64,000 bases of DNA from Telopea speciosissima (taxonomy: Eukaryota > Streptophyta > Magnoliopsida > Proteales > Proteaceae), in assembly GCF_018873765.1 (NCBI RefSeq), contig NC_057918.1:67374871-67438870 (forward strand), in the 5' to 3' direction. Position 1 is the first letter of the stretch. Each line of letters starts with the position of its first letter. Position numbers and translations under genes: made by a program. Under the pieces are notes generated by a model. The model made no database searches, had not been told where the DNA came from, and saw nothing but the letters and a program-made list of their open reading frames with translations. This document shows, in pieces, positions 1 through 10,875 of this stretch.

Positions 1-249
1 AGGAATATGAAAAGACAAGTATCGAAAGAAAAGAAAAGACACATATAACTCGAAACTCCAAAATTCTGGAAGCTTCAAGGATTGGATGACATGGGCCCCC
101 AATCAAGGGAAACACAGGGTACAGGGGTTGACCCCTGGCCAGCATACACCACTGCTGGGCTTGGTTCTTGGCCCTGTGGTTTGGGTCTAGTTCTGATGTG
201 GACCAAAATAGCATGAGGGATCTTCTTCAGGCCTGATACTGCATCACCA
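1..249 (-). repeat. LTR-like fragment, left arm of an inverted repeat
   Basis: Read on the minus strand this segment matches 855-1243 on the plus strand, with an insertion at 977-1120 in the other copy. The shared text runs from GATGCAGTATCA through the GGTCCACATCAG and GGCCAGGGGTCAACCC words to ACTTGTCTTT near position 1. The minus-strand reading starts TGATGCAG, like two other LTR-like repeats in this window (8952-10870 and 25560-26240). I infer the start of an LTR in opposite orientation to the copy at 855. It is cut by the window edge, so length and element class are unknown. Confidence 0.6.
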
Positions 250-561
250 GGTATCATACATAATACATATGAATATGAAAATCACAAGTTTTTCAACACT
301 TCAATGGAAAAGCCCCTTCTGAACCATACTTGAGGATAGATTTGATTATTCACTTAAAGTAGAAACTATGCGTCCATGGTTTTAAGCATCAATAATGAAT
401 TGGCTGGATCGACTCTAGGCCAATTTGTATCCTTCGGTATCAAGAGACTGGCTGATCTTTCTTCATTTCCATCAAGGATTATTAGGCAACCAAGATCAGA
501 TCCGGATCCAGTCAGCTGATTATTGATCAGATCTTGGATCCAGATCCTCAGAGCCTGTATG

Positions 562-707
562 CATGGTTTGAAATTTCGACCGAAATGTCAAAATTTTGGC
601 TAAATAATTAGGTTTCGACATGATTCGAAACGAAACCCTATGCAAAACACAGGGAAGTCTATATTTCAACAAAATTTCGATTCATTTCAGTGAAATTTCG
701 AACATGG
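562..707. mobile_element. Small MITE with imperfect terminal inverted repeats
   Basis: The left end reads CATGGTTTGAAATTTC. The right end, reverse complemented, reads CCATGTTCGAAATTTC. The two ends stay similar for about 25 bases, including GAAATG. The 146-bp interior has no ORF. This is the form of a short non-autonomous inverted-repeat element. I see no convincing target-site duplication, so the superfamily is not assigned. Confidence 0.6.
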
Positions 708-854
708 ACTCATATATAAATGTTGAGCAAGAGGAAGTCGGTGAGCTGGTAATGAGTTGGGAGTGTTGTATGTTTTGATCTGTCAGTGTTGAGAGAGAAG
801 CTTCAGTTGTGTTGTCATTGTTGGCAACTCCCCTCCTGCACAACATCTAAGAAG

Positions 855-1680
855 TGAGGCAGTATCAAGCTTGAAGAAGATCTCTCCTACTGTTTTGGTC
901 CACATCAGAATTAGAACCAAACCGTAGGGCCAAGAACCTAGCCCAGCCGTGGTGTATGCTGGCCAGGGGTCAACCCAATAGGTGTCACGGCGGTTAGGCG
1001 ACCCATGGCGTTGGAGAGGGTAAAAAATCAAGTCAACACCAATTAGGCGACCAAGGCGCCCAAGTCGACCAAAGCACCTGGACACCTAGGCATCGCCTAG
1101 TCGACGCCTTGCCACCTATGGTAAACCCTTGTGTTTCCCTTGATTGTGGGGCCTATGTGGTCCAATCCTTGAACCTTCCAGAATTTTAAAGTCTCTAGTT
1201 ATGTGTCTTTTCTTTTCTTTCAGTACTTGTCTTTCACATTCCTAGGTGTATTAATGTAACTTTTAAAACTCCTAGATTAGGAGTTTAAGAGTTAAAGTCC
1301 TAAGTCTTTAATACTTTATTGGTATTAGTTTCAAGGTGAGTTATTAGTCTAGGGAGTCCAATAGTTGTGTGCTAAGGATTAATTTTCTTGGAGTTAGTTT
1401 ATAGGCATTTATTTAGTCAAGAGTTACAATTTCTTTAAATACCTATTGTAATCCAACATTTGTAGCAGTCTTGAAAATGAATTGAAGACATGAAACTGAA
1501 GCATTGCTGGCCCAAGTAATGCATTGAGCATCTCCTCCCCCTCTCACGTTTTGGTGAGTTCTTTCTCTCTCCCATATTTTCTTCCCCTTATCTTCTTTAA
1601 CTTTCAACCTATCGTCTTCTTCTTCTCTTCTTGAATTTGACCCTTCATCTTCCACCTGACCCATCATCTTTCCTCATCCC
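855..1680 (+). repeat. LTR-like repeat, right arm of the inverted repeat
   Basis: Positions 855-976 and 1121-1243 are the inverted counterpart of 1-249. The following 400 bases are AT-rich and lack ORFs. They carry LTR-style text (taaatacctattgtaatcc near 1435) and then a CT-rich stretch. It is probably an LTR of a Ty3-type or non-autonomous element. The right boundary is uncertain because I found neither a primer-binding site nor a matching second LTR in the same orientation. Confidence 0.45.
977..1120. mobile_element. 144-bp MITE inserted in the LTR-like repeat
   Basis: This block is absent from the inverted copy at 1-249, so it is an insertion. Its ends are inverted: ATAGGTGTCACGGCG at the left and, reverse complemented, ATAGGTGGCAAGGCG at the right. 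The interior repeats AGGCG and GGCGCC-like words. The ends resemble those of the 2.6 kb element at 40853-43431 (CATAGTTGTCAAGGC), so the two may be one family. The flanks GGTCAACCC and GGTAAACCC could be a degenerate duplication. Confidence 0.6.
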
Positions 1681-2439
1681 TGCAGCACCCCTTTGCTACC
1701 CCTAAACCAGTTACTGATCTATTTCAAATCTTAGCCTTCCAACCTACTTCAAGAAGTTTTGTCAGTCAAAACACTCTCAAATGAGTGTCCGGCACTTGGA
1801 GATGGTAGTGGATGAGCTTAGGGTGATTGGAATGTGTTGTGGAATGTCATGAGCTGGTATGTGTGGACAGAAGCAAAGGCAGGGTAAAGTGGCCTAGATA
1901 GTTGAAGAGGCACAATTTCTCAAAACATAAAATTTGTAGAGCTCTGGGTCCACTTTCCAATGGCTCCAGAATCAGGTCAATCCAACATCGAGAGAAAGAG
2001 TTATAGCCTTTTCCTAGCAGTACACAGAAGGTGATCGAACCATGCACGGTCCGACCGGGGGCAGGAATAAAGCTCGGTTTTGGCATGTTTAAGTACGGGT
2101 TTTGTCCATAAAAAGAGTAGGAACTCTAAGGAAAAACAGAGAGAAGATTAAGAAAGTGTTTTAGGGCTTGAAAGAAGAAGAAAAGAAGAGAGAATGAGAG
2201 AGGAACAGTTCCAAACCAATAAGCCTTGTTCACCTACCTTTCAAAAAATTAACTCCACCATTGAAGCTCAAGAGATTGGTAGTTGGGAGATTTTATTGAA
2301 GACTCAACCTACCTTTCAGACAAGGGAAAAGGGAAGAAAAGATCTTTTCTCATCAGGCCTGGGCCCTACTTGAAGCTGTCAAGAAGACATTCAAGGCTTG
2401 GTTGAGAGTTATTTGGCTTTTCATAGTACTAGGAGTTGG

Positions 2440-2960
2440 GATATTTGCAAGGGTTGTAAGATTTCTAATAACTATTGGATATCAATTCTGTTTCCATACT
2501 TAGCAATTGATTTCTGTTCTAAAGTATCCTACGGTTTCAAAATTCCATCTTTTGACAGATTTCTGATTTTCCTATTTCAAGTCTGACTTCAATCAACTTG
2601 ATTTTCAAGTTCTACGTTCATTCTCCGAGTTTATATTTCTGATAATCACTAGAACTGTTATGTTGTGCTGAAACTGACTTCTAAATAGGATTTCTCCATC
2701 AATTCTCAGATTTGGGAATTTCTTCTTCAAGTAGGAATCTTCAGATCCTAACAATCTGATTGGATCAAGTCTGATCTCTGATATTATATTCTCCCACCCA
2801 ATTAGAGCCTTTGACTAGTTTGGCTGAATCTGATCCCTTGATCCTCACGTATTAAAATTCTATGACAATCTGGTTTCATTCCTTACCTATGATCCTGTCG
2901 CAAGCTGATCTCCCACTGGATCTCAATGGACCGAGATTAGTGCTCATTATTACCCCTAGC
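2440..2960 (+). repeat. Dispersed LTR-like repeat, copy 1
   Basis: This matches 60050-60560 along its length with moderate divergence. Shared words include CCATACTTAGCAATTG, TTCCTTACCT, GATCCTGTCGCAAGCTGAT and the CCAATTAGAGCCTTTGAC block. It is non-coding and AT-rich. Both copies lie in introns (SmF intron 2 here, helicase intron 5 there). I infer a leader or LTR part of a retroelement. Element type and true ends are unresolved. Confidence 0.6.
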
Positions 2961-3636
2961 TACAAAAGTTCAAATGTTATCTACAAACTACTTAATTATG
3001 TCAATCAACTTTCCTACTTCCATGAATGGATTGAAGCTGAATACATATGGAGAAGTAATTTAAGTTCTATCAGGCAAATCTTCCAAAAAGAATAAAAAAC
3101 GTATGTGTATATATATTGATGCTGGTGAATTTTTTAGTGACACATCATATATATAATTCCAAATTGAAAGGAAGATGGGGAGAACCTCAGTCTCTTTTGG
3201 TATTAGTTTTGAATCTTAGGCTTTTATATTCTGATTGCTCATCATATGTACATATTCTTCATGTTATCCATTCATCATCTTGCATCATGTTAGTAACTTA
3301 TGTACGTTTCTTTTCACTGCAACATCAATTGATTTGCCTTTATCCAACAAACATGTTTACCCAAAGTCATTGTGGGAATGGATTTGAATTTGTAGATAAT
3401 AAACTACTGATGCAGGAATCATTTACCAAGTATGTACCACCGTCCAGTACCCATGATATAAAGGAATGAAGTATTCCCCCCCCCCCAAAAAAAAAAAAAA
3501 ACCGATCTTGCACTACAAAGCCCTATACACACCAAAAAAAAATACAACTAGATAAAAATATTTTAGCAGTACAAATAAGAGATCCAAACCAGGAAAGGTA
3601 AGGAGAAAGGAAAATATAACTAATTTGTCACAGTAC

Positions 3637-4292
3637 CTTTGTATTCCATTCCCCATTTAAGCTTCACAATGACGGGCTTTCCAGTCAAATTGTTCAAGAA
3701 AGGTTTTGGGTTCACTGGTACAGTCTGCAAATCAACAAAAGAACAGACCGAAATGAATTAACATATCAGACCTCAATAGTCACTGGCCCAAAAGAAACTC
3801 AATTATCAAGATATATTCTCAGTGTACACATATTTTTTATTAACATAAATTCAACTAAATATAAACATAAAGATCAATCAATACATTGTGCAAACAGCAT
3901 CAAGCAGTACAACTAAGTGCACTTCATTGTACAAGGCTATATGCTTCCCTCTCGACTTGCATAATTGTGAGTTAATTTTACCTTATACAATTTACTTCAC
4001 TTTGTTCTAGTTTATAAGGAAAGATACAGCAGAGCTCACCAAGATACTTTCTAAAACACTCCTACACAGCTCTACTATAATAAGGATTCTTTCTTTATCA
4101 TGGCATGACATTCCATAGAATAGTTACATGTTATGCACCAGTCAACAACACCAGATAGTGTGGAATGGAAAAAAACCCATTCTAAAAATCATATCGAGAG
4201 CACCAATAGTTCAAACTGAAATAACATTGAGCCGCAAACTGAATACACTAATCAGGACATTGGATATTCAACTCAATTGCACTACTCCTGAA

Positions 4293-4323
<31 letters not shown>

Positions 4324-5711
4324 GGTGAAATATTTGCTCACCTTTTAAGCACTTGATGCTTGTTTCAGGCTCAAAATTGACCTGGTAAGTGGGTATATGG
4401 TCCTCATCACATAGACCCACCTACACCCATCAAAGTAAGTCATGTGGTAAAAAAAAAAAAAAAAATTTAAACAAAAAAAAAACATTGGTGATTATAGCAA
4501 ACAAGTGAAGAACCTGTGACCAAGAGATACTTCTCTTTAAATATTTCTCAATGTCACAACTGTATTTAGATTTGTGGCCAACAATTTATCTTTAACAACC
4601 TTAGTCCTAAGATATTTTATTTTAATTTTTTATCTTAATGTGGGGCCCAATTTTTGTTTAGAAGACTACGTATAACCTAGAATCTTTTCATCTTGATGGT
4701 CACCTTCTTATCTTGAGAAATGCTTGTTCCTGTAACTTTCCTTAATGGACATGAAAAAGGCCCTCCACCTCTTTCTCAAACACTTGGTAAGAGACGATCA
4801 GGAATTTAATAAAATTCCACAACTTGAATATTCATTCAGATACTTCGACATCTACTTACCCTATCCCTAATCCTAACTTTAAACCTCACATAGGCTACTT
4901 CTTCTCCATTTGCCACATAGGTCTAATCCTCTCCCCATTGTGTTTACTTAAGGTCACAATTGTGAGTGGATCTGCATATTCTTATCCACTGCTTTAGTGA
5001 ATTGGCATGAGAATTTGACAATTGTAAGTAAGTTCCGTTGATAAACTGAAAACAAAGCAGAGTCTCCACATTGCTTCAAGGAAATACAACTAAAGATGGC
5101 AAGGAGTGAGGTTCGACACTGGTCTTGGCTAAACTGAACCCAGAACTCATCTTGATACTTGATAGACCAATTGCAACCGCAACCCGTGAATAGAAGGAGC
5201 AGGGCAGGAGAAAAATGGATAACAAAAACACATACGGGATTTGTCGGATATGCAAAAATATTTCACATTATCATGGCGGATCCACAAAAAGAGAAAGAGA
5301 CAGTTTGTATCAAATAAAATATATACTTCGGGACTTTCATGTTCAAGAACTTTAGATCTTCAGTTTGTAGTCCGAAGCCAGTAACACAAAGAAATCATAT
5401 ACTACAAGAAATCGAAGATATGCTTTCGAAGTTCTTCCAGTTTATTGATTGACACTAACCCTACCGGGAGTCGAATCTAGGTCACTGGATTCAAAGTCCA
5501 GAGTGCTAGCGATTACACCTTACCCTGTTGCTACAATACAACATCAAACCACAGAGTTCCTTTCATTGTAGGAAATTTTTCATGGAGTCTAAACCGGATA
5601 TCATAAACCCTAACAGACCATCTTAAATTTTTACAGCTCAAACACACCAATTGAAAGTTCCTATATATAGAATAGGCAGATAGAAATAACTGAAGAAAAA
5701 CTCACCGCCAT
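3637..5711 (-). CDS. SNRPF: Small nuclear ribonucleoprotein SmF, 5' exons only
   Basis: SmF is one of the seven Sm proteins that form the ring on U1, U2, U4 and U5 snRNAs, so it acts in nuclear pre-mRNA splicing. Two coding exons are visible on the minus strand. Exon 1 is only six coding bases, ATGGCG (5711-5706), followed by the donor GTGAGT. Exon 2 (3724-3637) follows a TTGCAG acceptor and ends at donor GTACTG. Joined, they encode about 31 residues starting [19 protein letters not shown] and ending KWGMEYK, which is the conserved start of plant SmF with Sm1 motif text. The intron between them is about 2 kb and holds a tRNA-like relic. The rest of the Sm fold (Sm2 motif) is not found at lower coordinates, so intron 2 exceeds 3.6 kb and the gene leaves the window on the left. 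The identity is firm and the gene looks intact as far as seen. Confidence 0.9.
5457..5527 (-). pseudogene. tRNA-Gln(UUG)-like relic
   Basis: On the minus strand a tRNA-like sequence has a perfect anticodon stem-loop (CTGGA, loop CTTTGAA, TCCAG) with anticodon TTG. It has a D-arm-like GTGTAATCGCTAGCAC and a T-loop TTCGACT. The acceptor stem does not pair (CAGGGTA against TAGGGTT) and the T stem has two mismatches, so I call it a degenerate copy of nuclear tRNA-Gln. It lies in SmF intron 1. A tRNA-derived SINE head is a possible alternative. Confidence 0.6.
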
Positions 5712-6110
5712 TCGAGCTAAAAGCACTGATCGAGGTTAGAACAACGAATGAAGTAAGCAAAATCTGAAGAAAAACTGCAGAGTAAAGAAAATAGCGCCTA
5801 AGTTGTAAGTGGCGTTTCTATTCTGTTTTGAAAAGAAAAAGAGGGCGGGGAGGGAAAATTATCACCCCAATTTGCGTGTCCATCAATTTCCTCAATTCTA
5901 TCTGGGAGGTGGATGTGGACGGTGGATCACATCCGGGCAGTGTGTTCGGACAGGGGGTAGGGTGATCATTTTTTGTCCCCTTATTAGATTGAGGTAATTG
6001 AAGAAATTGAGGGCATAAAGATCCGGCGAGGGAGTGTGGGCATTGATCGAGGAATTCGGATTCCCGATCCAATCGGATCCGAGTCGTCACTTATTTTCTA
6101 TTTCCCATAT
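5712..6110 (-). promoter_or_regulatory. Upstream region of SmF
   Basis: This is the sequence immediately 5' of the SmF start codon on the minus strand. It should contain the 5' UTR and core promoter. I see no clear TATA box within 100 bases and no other gene. Overlapping open frames on both strands (5809-6090) look like chance frames. Confidence 0.35.
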
Positions 6111-6111
6111 A

Positions 6112-6390
6112 ATGGTTCGTAAAATCGGGATCGCTCTGAATTGGTATCAAGATTGGTCTCGGAATCGGTCTCAGTTTTGCCTTGAATCGGGATAAATTTG
6201 ATGGATTTCTTGCCTTGAATCGGGATGAATGTATGGATTGCCCCTGGTTTTTAACAAAAATATGCCTTTTTTACGTTTTTACCCTTTAATCGTACTAGTG
6301 GATCAATCAAGAATCGAGATTGGTCTCAGTCAATACCGATCCAATCTGGATTAATCCAACAATTCAAGACCGATATTAAGAACCATGCCC
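6112..6390. mobile_element. MITE with GATCGG-rich interior
   Basis: The left end ATGGTTCGTAAAATCGG is inverted at the right end (reverse complement CATGGTTCTTAATATCGG). The interior holds several AATCGGGAT and GGTCTC words and a C/T-rich block of the kind ttttaccctttaatcg. A related copy is at 22105-22318. It is non-coding and no clear target-site duplication was found. Confidence 0.55.
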
Positions 6391-6538
6391 CTGATTCCAC
6401 TTTATGAAACGGAACAGTCGCTATCACAAGCTGGATCGGGAATTAACCGTTCCGACCCTATTTGATAATATTGCATCTTGGCCAGTGGCCACATTGCATC
6501 ATAACAAATTAGAGGAGGGGGAGGGGGGGACGCTCTAG

Positions 6539-6618
6539 ATTTTAGGACGTTAATGGTTGGGGAGTAATAGTTGGTGACATTTTAGGACGTTAATGGTTGG
6601 GGAGTAATAGTTGGTGAA
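6539..6618. repeat. Tandem duplication, 40-bp unit, two copies
   Basis: The unit beginning ATTTTAGGACGTTAATGG is repeated head to tail with a period of 40 bases and almost no divergence. This suggests a recent slip or duplication. No gene overlaps it. Confidence 0.85.
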
Positions 6619-6861
6619 ACTTTGGCAATAAGGGCCGGCTTTGTTGGAGGAGCTTTCGAAGGGCTTTGGTAACTAGTTGGTCGAACCTGATAATTTGGGA
6701 ATTGTGACCCTAAATCTAGATAGGGGTAATAGTTGGATTTAAGTGTCTATCAAATTTGGTTTATTTTGAATTGAATCATTTATTTGTTTTGATTTAATTT
6801 TATCACATATGATATAAATTTTTTGAACATTATGGATCCTTAAGACTATATTTTAAATGAA

Positions 6862-7199
6862 AGTCATGGCTAAAGAAGTTAATCGGGTCGATTTTGGTGT
6901 AATCGGTTCAGTTCACTTCAAATCGTTTAACTAAACGTTTGCAACTTTGAAACCATAACCAAACCATTTATTAAACGGTTTTGTTTTAAACGGTTTCTAT
7001 TTGCTTTTGGCATATTTATGTATATTTAAGAGTGTTATACAGTTTATTCAGATAAACGGTACGGTTCGGTTCAAACCCTTTAACTAAACGACCTTAATTT
7101 TGAAACCATAATCGAACCATTTAGTAAACGATTTCATGATTTTGATTTAAACGATTCGATTTGGTTTCGGCTTGATTTTGACACCCTTAGTCATGGCTA
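6862..7199. mobile_element. AAACGGTT-rich repeat flanked by an 11-bp direct repeat
   Basis: The 11-bp word AGTCATGGCTA occurs at both edges (6862-6872 and 7189-7199), as a target-site duplication would. The interior is rich in AAACGGTTT, TTTAACTAAACG and GAAACCATAA words. It matches the block at 22620-22910 in reverse orientation (GGGTGTCAAAATCAA-type end). The family is unassigned because the ends do not form a convincing inverted repeat. Confidence 0.5.
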
Positions 7200-8946
7200 G
7201 GGCTTGGGTTGGTAATGTAAGTCTCAATATAGGCTGCTAGGAACTTGGATCAGGAAAGAGATGGGTGTCACACTCAACTAGGTCAACAAACCCGAGTAAA
7301 AAATAGATTTGCGTAATCTCGATAAAATAGATGTAACTTTTAACACACAACTCGGTTTAGAGTGATTTAAATTGTAGATTCAAGATAACAGAGAGATATA
7401 CAACTTTAATTCCTTAAGATTTTACAGATTCTGAACCAAAAAATGTGATAATGGACCGCTAAGTAGGTATTGTAGTTTAGGACAAAAAAATTAAAATGAT
7501 AATAAAATAATAAAAATTGAAAAAATAAAGAGATAGAGAGAAGAAGGATAACAACCCCAATGAATCAACTCTTCTAGGTTGTCAAATAAGGTATATGCAT
7601 AAATAATTCTAGATTGATTGCTACAACTCTTCTAGGCTACAAGTAAAACTTCAATTCAACTTGATTGAAGTGAAACTCATCTTGGTTTTATGGATAACTC
7701 ATCATGGTTCAAGTATGCACTCAATGAAGCAACAATGATTTTTATTTATCAAAATTCTATTAACTTCACCATCTATTACACGAGCATAGATCACTATTTA
7801 TATGTCTTGCAAAGCATATAAAAAGACAATCATACCCTCACAATCAAAGAGTTGAAATCATAAGCTTGCAAAACAAGAAAACATGTTTTTCTAGAAAAGA
7901 TGTTTCTAGTGTTGTAGTCTTCAAGAAAGATTTTTGGGAGTTGAAGGAGTTTGGACTAAAAGAATCTTTGGAAAAAGTGCTTCCACATTATCTTTCTACT
8001 AGGATAATTGAAATAATTACCAAGAAGGATGTTATATCATCTTCCATTATAAAGTTTTCTACATATCAAACCTTAAAATTTTCTACGATATCTCTGCCGT
8101 CGATTCCAATTGAATTTTAATGGTTTAGATTAAACATTGAAATTGCATAATAAAGACTAAAAAATGTTAGTCATAGGTTTGCTTTGCATTATGGGTCAAG
8201 CCTAAGTGTTAGGCCTTGGACTGGACTTGAACTTTGAGCTTGAATACGGGTCGATCTTTTATAATTATTTGGTGGTCCAAGTGGCCTTGGTCCAAGCCTG
8301 CATCAATTGGCGACCTTATCATATGGTTGTCGTATTGGGTACACCTATGCATATTGATCTTAAGGTACAAATGCGAACACACATTTGGATGTGTGTTGGC
8401 AAAGAGTCTATTTATGTTAATTCCCTCATGTGTTACTATCAATTGTAGGTTTGGGATAGACATGTGTCATCGAGACCCAGTATCTGAGAAGACATTCTCA
8501 ATGTAAAATGTAAACACACACTTTGGTTCATCAATGACTGAGGTTCAAATAACCAAAATCGGTGTATTGGGAACGTGTGACATTTTGTGAGTGAACGAGT
8601 CACTCAACAAGGTCTCCACTGCCCAATTGAAAAACATCAAGAGAGAGATTGTATGTGGATGATCGAATGAGAATCAGGATCATGTGTCGTTTTAGAAATG
8701 GCTTACAAAACTTATTTTCACATAAAATGATATATTATATATATGTTTTGATTAAAAATATTTGATAGTGTTTTGTGGATTTCGATCACGTACATAGACA
8801 CTCTAGTCATATAGTATGGAATGGGGTTTGGCAGTATATAAATGTTAAAATTGCCCCCATAACGCAGCGGATTTGGAACAGGGAGGCAAATTTTTTTATT
8901 TAGATTTAAAAAAAATAAAAATAAAATAAAATTCACAAGAGAGAAT
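7200..8946. other. Intergenic, nothing recognised
   Basis: This is AT-rich sequence with short open frames on both strands (for example 7866-8120 and the overlapping frames at 8206-8506). None has recognisable domains, splice context or codon pattern. Parts around 8200-8700 have the texture of old retroelement sequence, but I found no second copy. Confidence 0.4.
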
Positions 8947-8951
8947 AATAA

Positions 8952-10870
8952 TGTAGACTCGAAAACGTGAATCCAACTACTGTACTCTTCAAGGAACGAT
9001 ATAGGGTGGGGTGTGCTCAACGGGCACGATACAAGCTTTTCTAGGCTTGTCTTCAAGCTCTTCAAGGCTTGGAAAGGGAAGAAATTCTTCAAGACTTCAA
9101 AAGGAGAAATTCTAAAATTCAATTCAATATTCAACTGACCAAAATGGACATAGCTCTTACATATTTAAAGGAAAATAAACACTAATGAAACCCTAATCAA
9201 TCTCAATCACCCATCTAATTAAATTCGTACGGTTGAGATTAAAAGCAACGATAAAAATCCTAAACCTACTTTACTATGGACCTATATAAATTAAATAAAT
9301 TACTCATGGGCTTGGGCTGACCCATCAATCAAATAAAACTCTAAAATAATTAAGAATCATAAAACTATGCCCAATTACATTAAACAATTAATCATACGCC
9401 AAAATAAATAATAAGATGCAATTCTGGGCCTGCATCATACTCCCCAGGTGAAAAAAAACTCGTCCTCGAGGTTTAGAAATCATTTTGGCACCTTTAGTAA
9501 TCAAATCGGACACTAGACGAAAAAGATCCCATTTTATCACTTCTGATTTGTTGATGAAATTTATGGCTTGAAGAAGTTGAATTTGAGACGGCAAAACAGA
9601 CTTTTCTAAGAATGGATCATGAAACACATTAAAGGAGTTGATCCAATGGGGGAGTGTACAACATGCACCATACACTGTCATGCACTGTAGTAAACCTTAT
9701 AAGAGCATTATTCCTTCTATTCTCTTTCCCGTAACTCTTGTCATTTGTTGTGAAATATTCTTCAAAAATGAAAATATAAGCTGTAACGGCACATGCAAAC
9801 ATGAAACCCAAATTAGATCTTCCATCCTTCACTGTTTCTCCTTCCTTATTAGAAGTTATTCCTTCTATTCTTACGAAAAATGAGTTGGCGACAAATCTTT
9901 CAACATATGGGATCTTCTCCATTACCAATCCTGCAAAATCGTTAAATATGCTAACAGAATTTGCACAATTGAAAATAAGATCAAATCTCTTGAAATACTC
10001 TTCAGGCGCTGAAGTGTAATTTAAAATTGAATCTGGATTCTGTGGATCCTTTTCCATCATACAACCTACAAATATGGAAACAAGGGAAGATACGAAAGCT
10101 GCATCTTTCTCTTTTGGAAATCTACAAAAATAGAAAGGCAAACCCATACATGTGGAGAAGGAATCTACATTATTTGGTATCAGAGCCAACTGGAGATCTG
10201 TCATGGCACCCACGTGTAGAGGCGACCACACAGCTCCAGATGAAACGATCAACTCTGAAGAGGAGATTCGACAACTTTGCCAACAAGTTACAGATGATTG
10301 ATTCATCATTCAAGTTGATTTTAGCAAACCTCCAATGTTTGACGAGTACCCGGACGCGGATGTCGATGAACATGTATCAAACAATGCAGACTCAAAAACG
10401 TGAATCCGACTACCGTACTCTTCAAGGAACGATAAAGGGTGGGGTGTACTCAACGGGCACGATACAAGCTCTTCTAGGCTTGTCTTTAAGCTCTTCAAGG
10501 CTTGGAAGGGGAAGAAGTTCTTCAAGACTTCAAAATGAGAAACTCCAAAATTCAATTCAATAATCAAGTGACTAAAATGGGCGTAGCCCTTACATATTTA
10601 AAGAAAAATAAACACTAATGAAACCCTAATCAATCTCAACCACTCATCTAATTAAACTCTTACGATTGAGATTAAAAGCAACGATATAAATCCTAAACCT
10701 ACTTAACGATGGACCTATATTAATTAAATAAATTACTCATGGGTTTGGGCTGACCCATCAACCAAATAAAACTCTAAAATAATTAAGAATCCTAAAACTA
10801 TGCCCAATTACATTAAACAATTAATCATACGCCAAAATAAATAATAAGACGCAATTCTGGGTCTGCATCA
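8952..10870 (-). mobile_element. Complete short LTR retroelement, probably non-autonomous Ty3-type
   Basis: Two direct repeats of exactly 486 bp (8952-9437 and 10385-10870) have TG...CA ends and are flanked by the 5-bp duplication AATAA (8947-8951 and 10871-10875). I count about 34 differences between the LTRs by hand, roughly 7 percent, so it is older than the copia elements here. The 947-bp interior ends, on the minus strand, in a CTCGAGGACGAG coding-like word and a purine tract CACCTGGGGAG next to TGATGCAG. That is a typical Ty3/gypsy 3' end and gives the minus orientation. A primer-binding-site word (TTTGGTATCAGAGCC, near 10171) is present but on the plus strand. No intact gag or pol fits in the interior. 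Confidence 0.85.
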
Positions 10871-10875
10871 AATAA

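Noticed and set aside
4299..4323. Poly-T and other homopolymer runs (also 3478-3500, 19187-19205, 30239-30254, 34257-34271)
   Set aside because: These are simple homopolymers of uncertain length. They may be sequencing-sensitive and were not treated as features.
8206..8506. Overlapping open frames on both strands
   Set aside because: Three overlapping frames on two strands have no conserved text and no splice or promoter support.
9629..10309. Minus-strand ORF of 226 codons
   Set aside because: It lies inside the short LTR element and overlaps the primer-binding and gag-like text on the other strand. I recognise no domain, so it is most likely chance or decayed element sequence.
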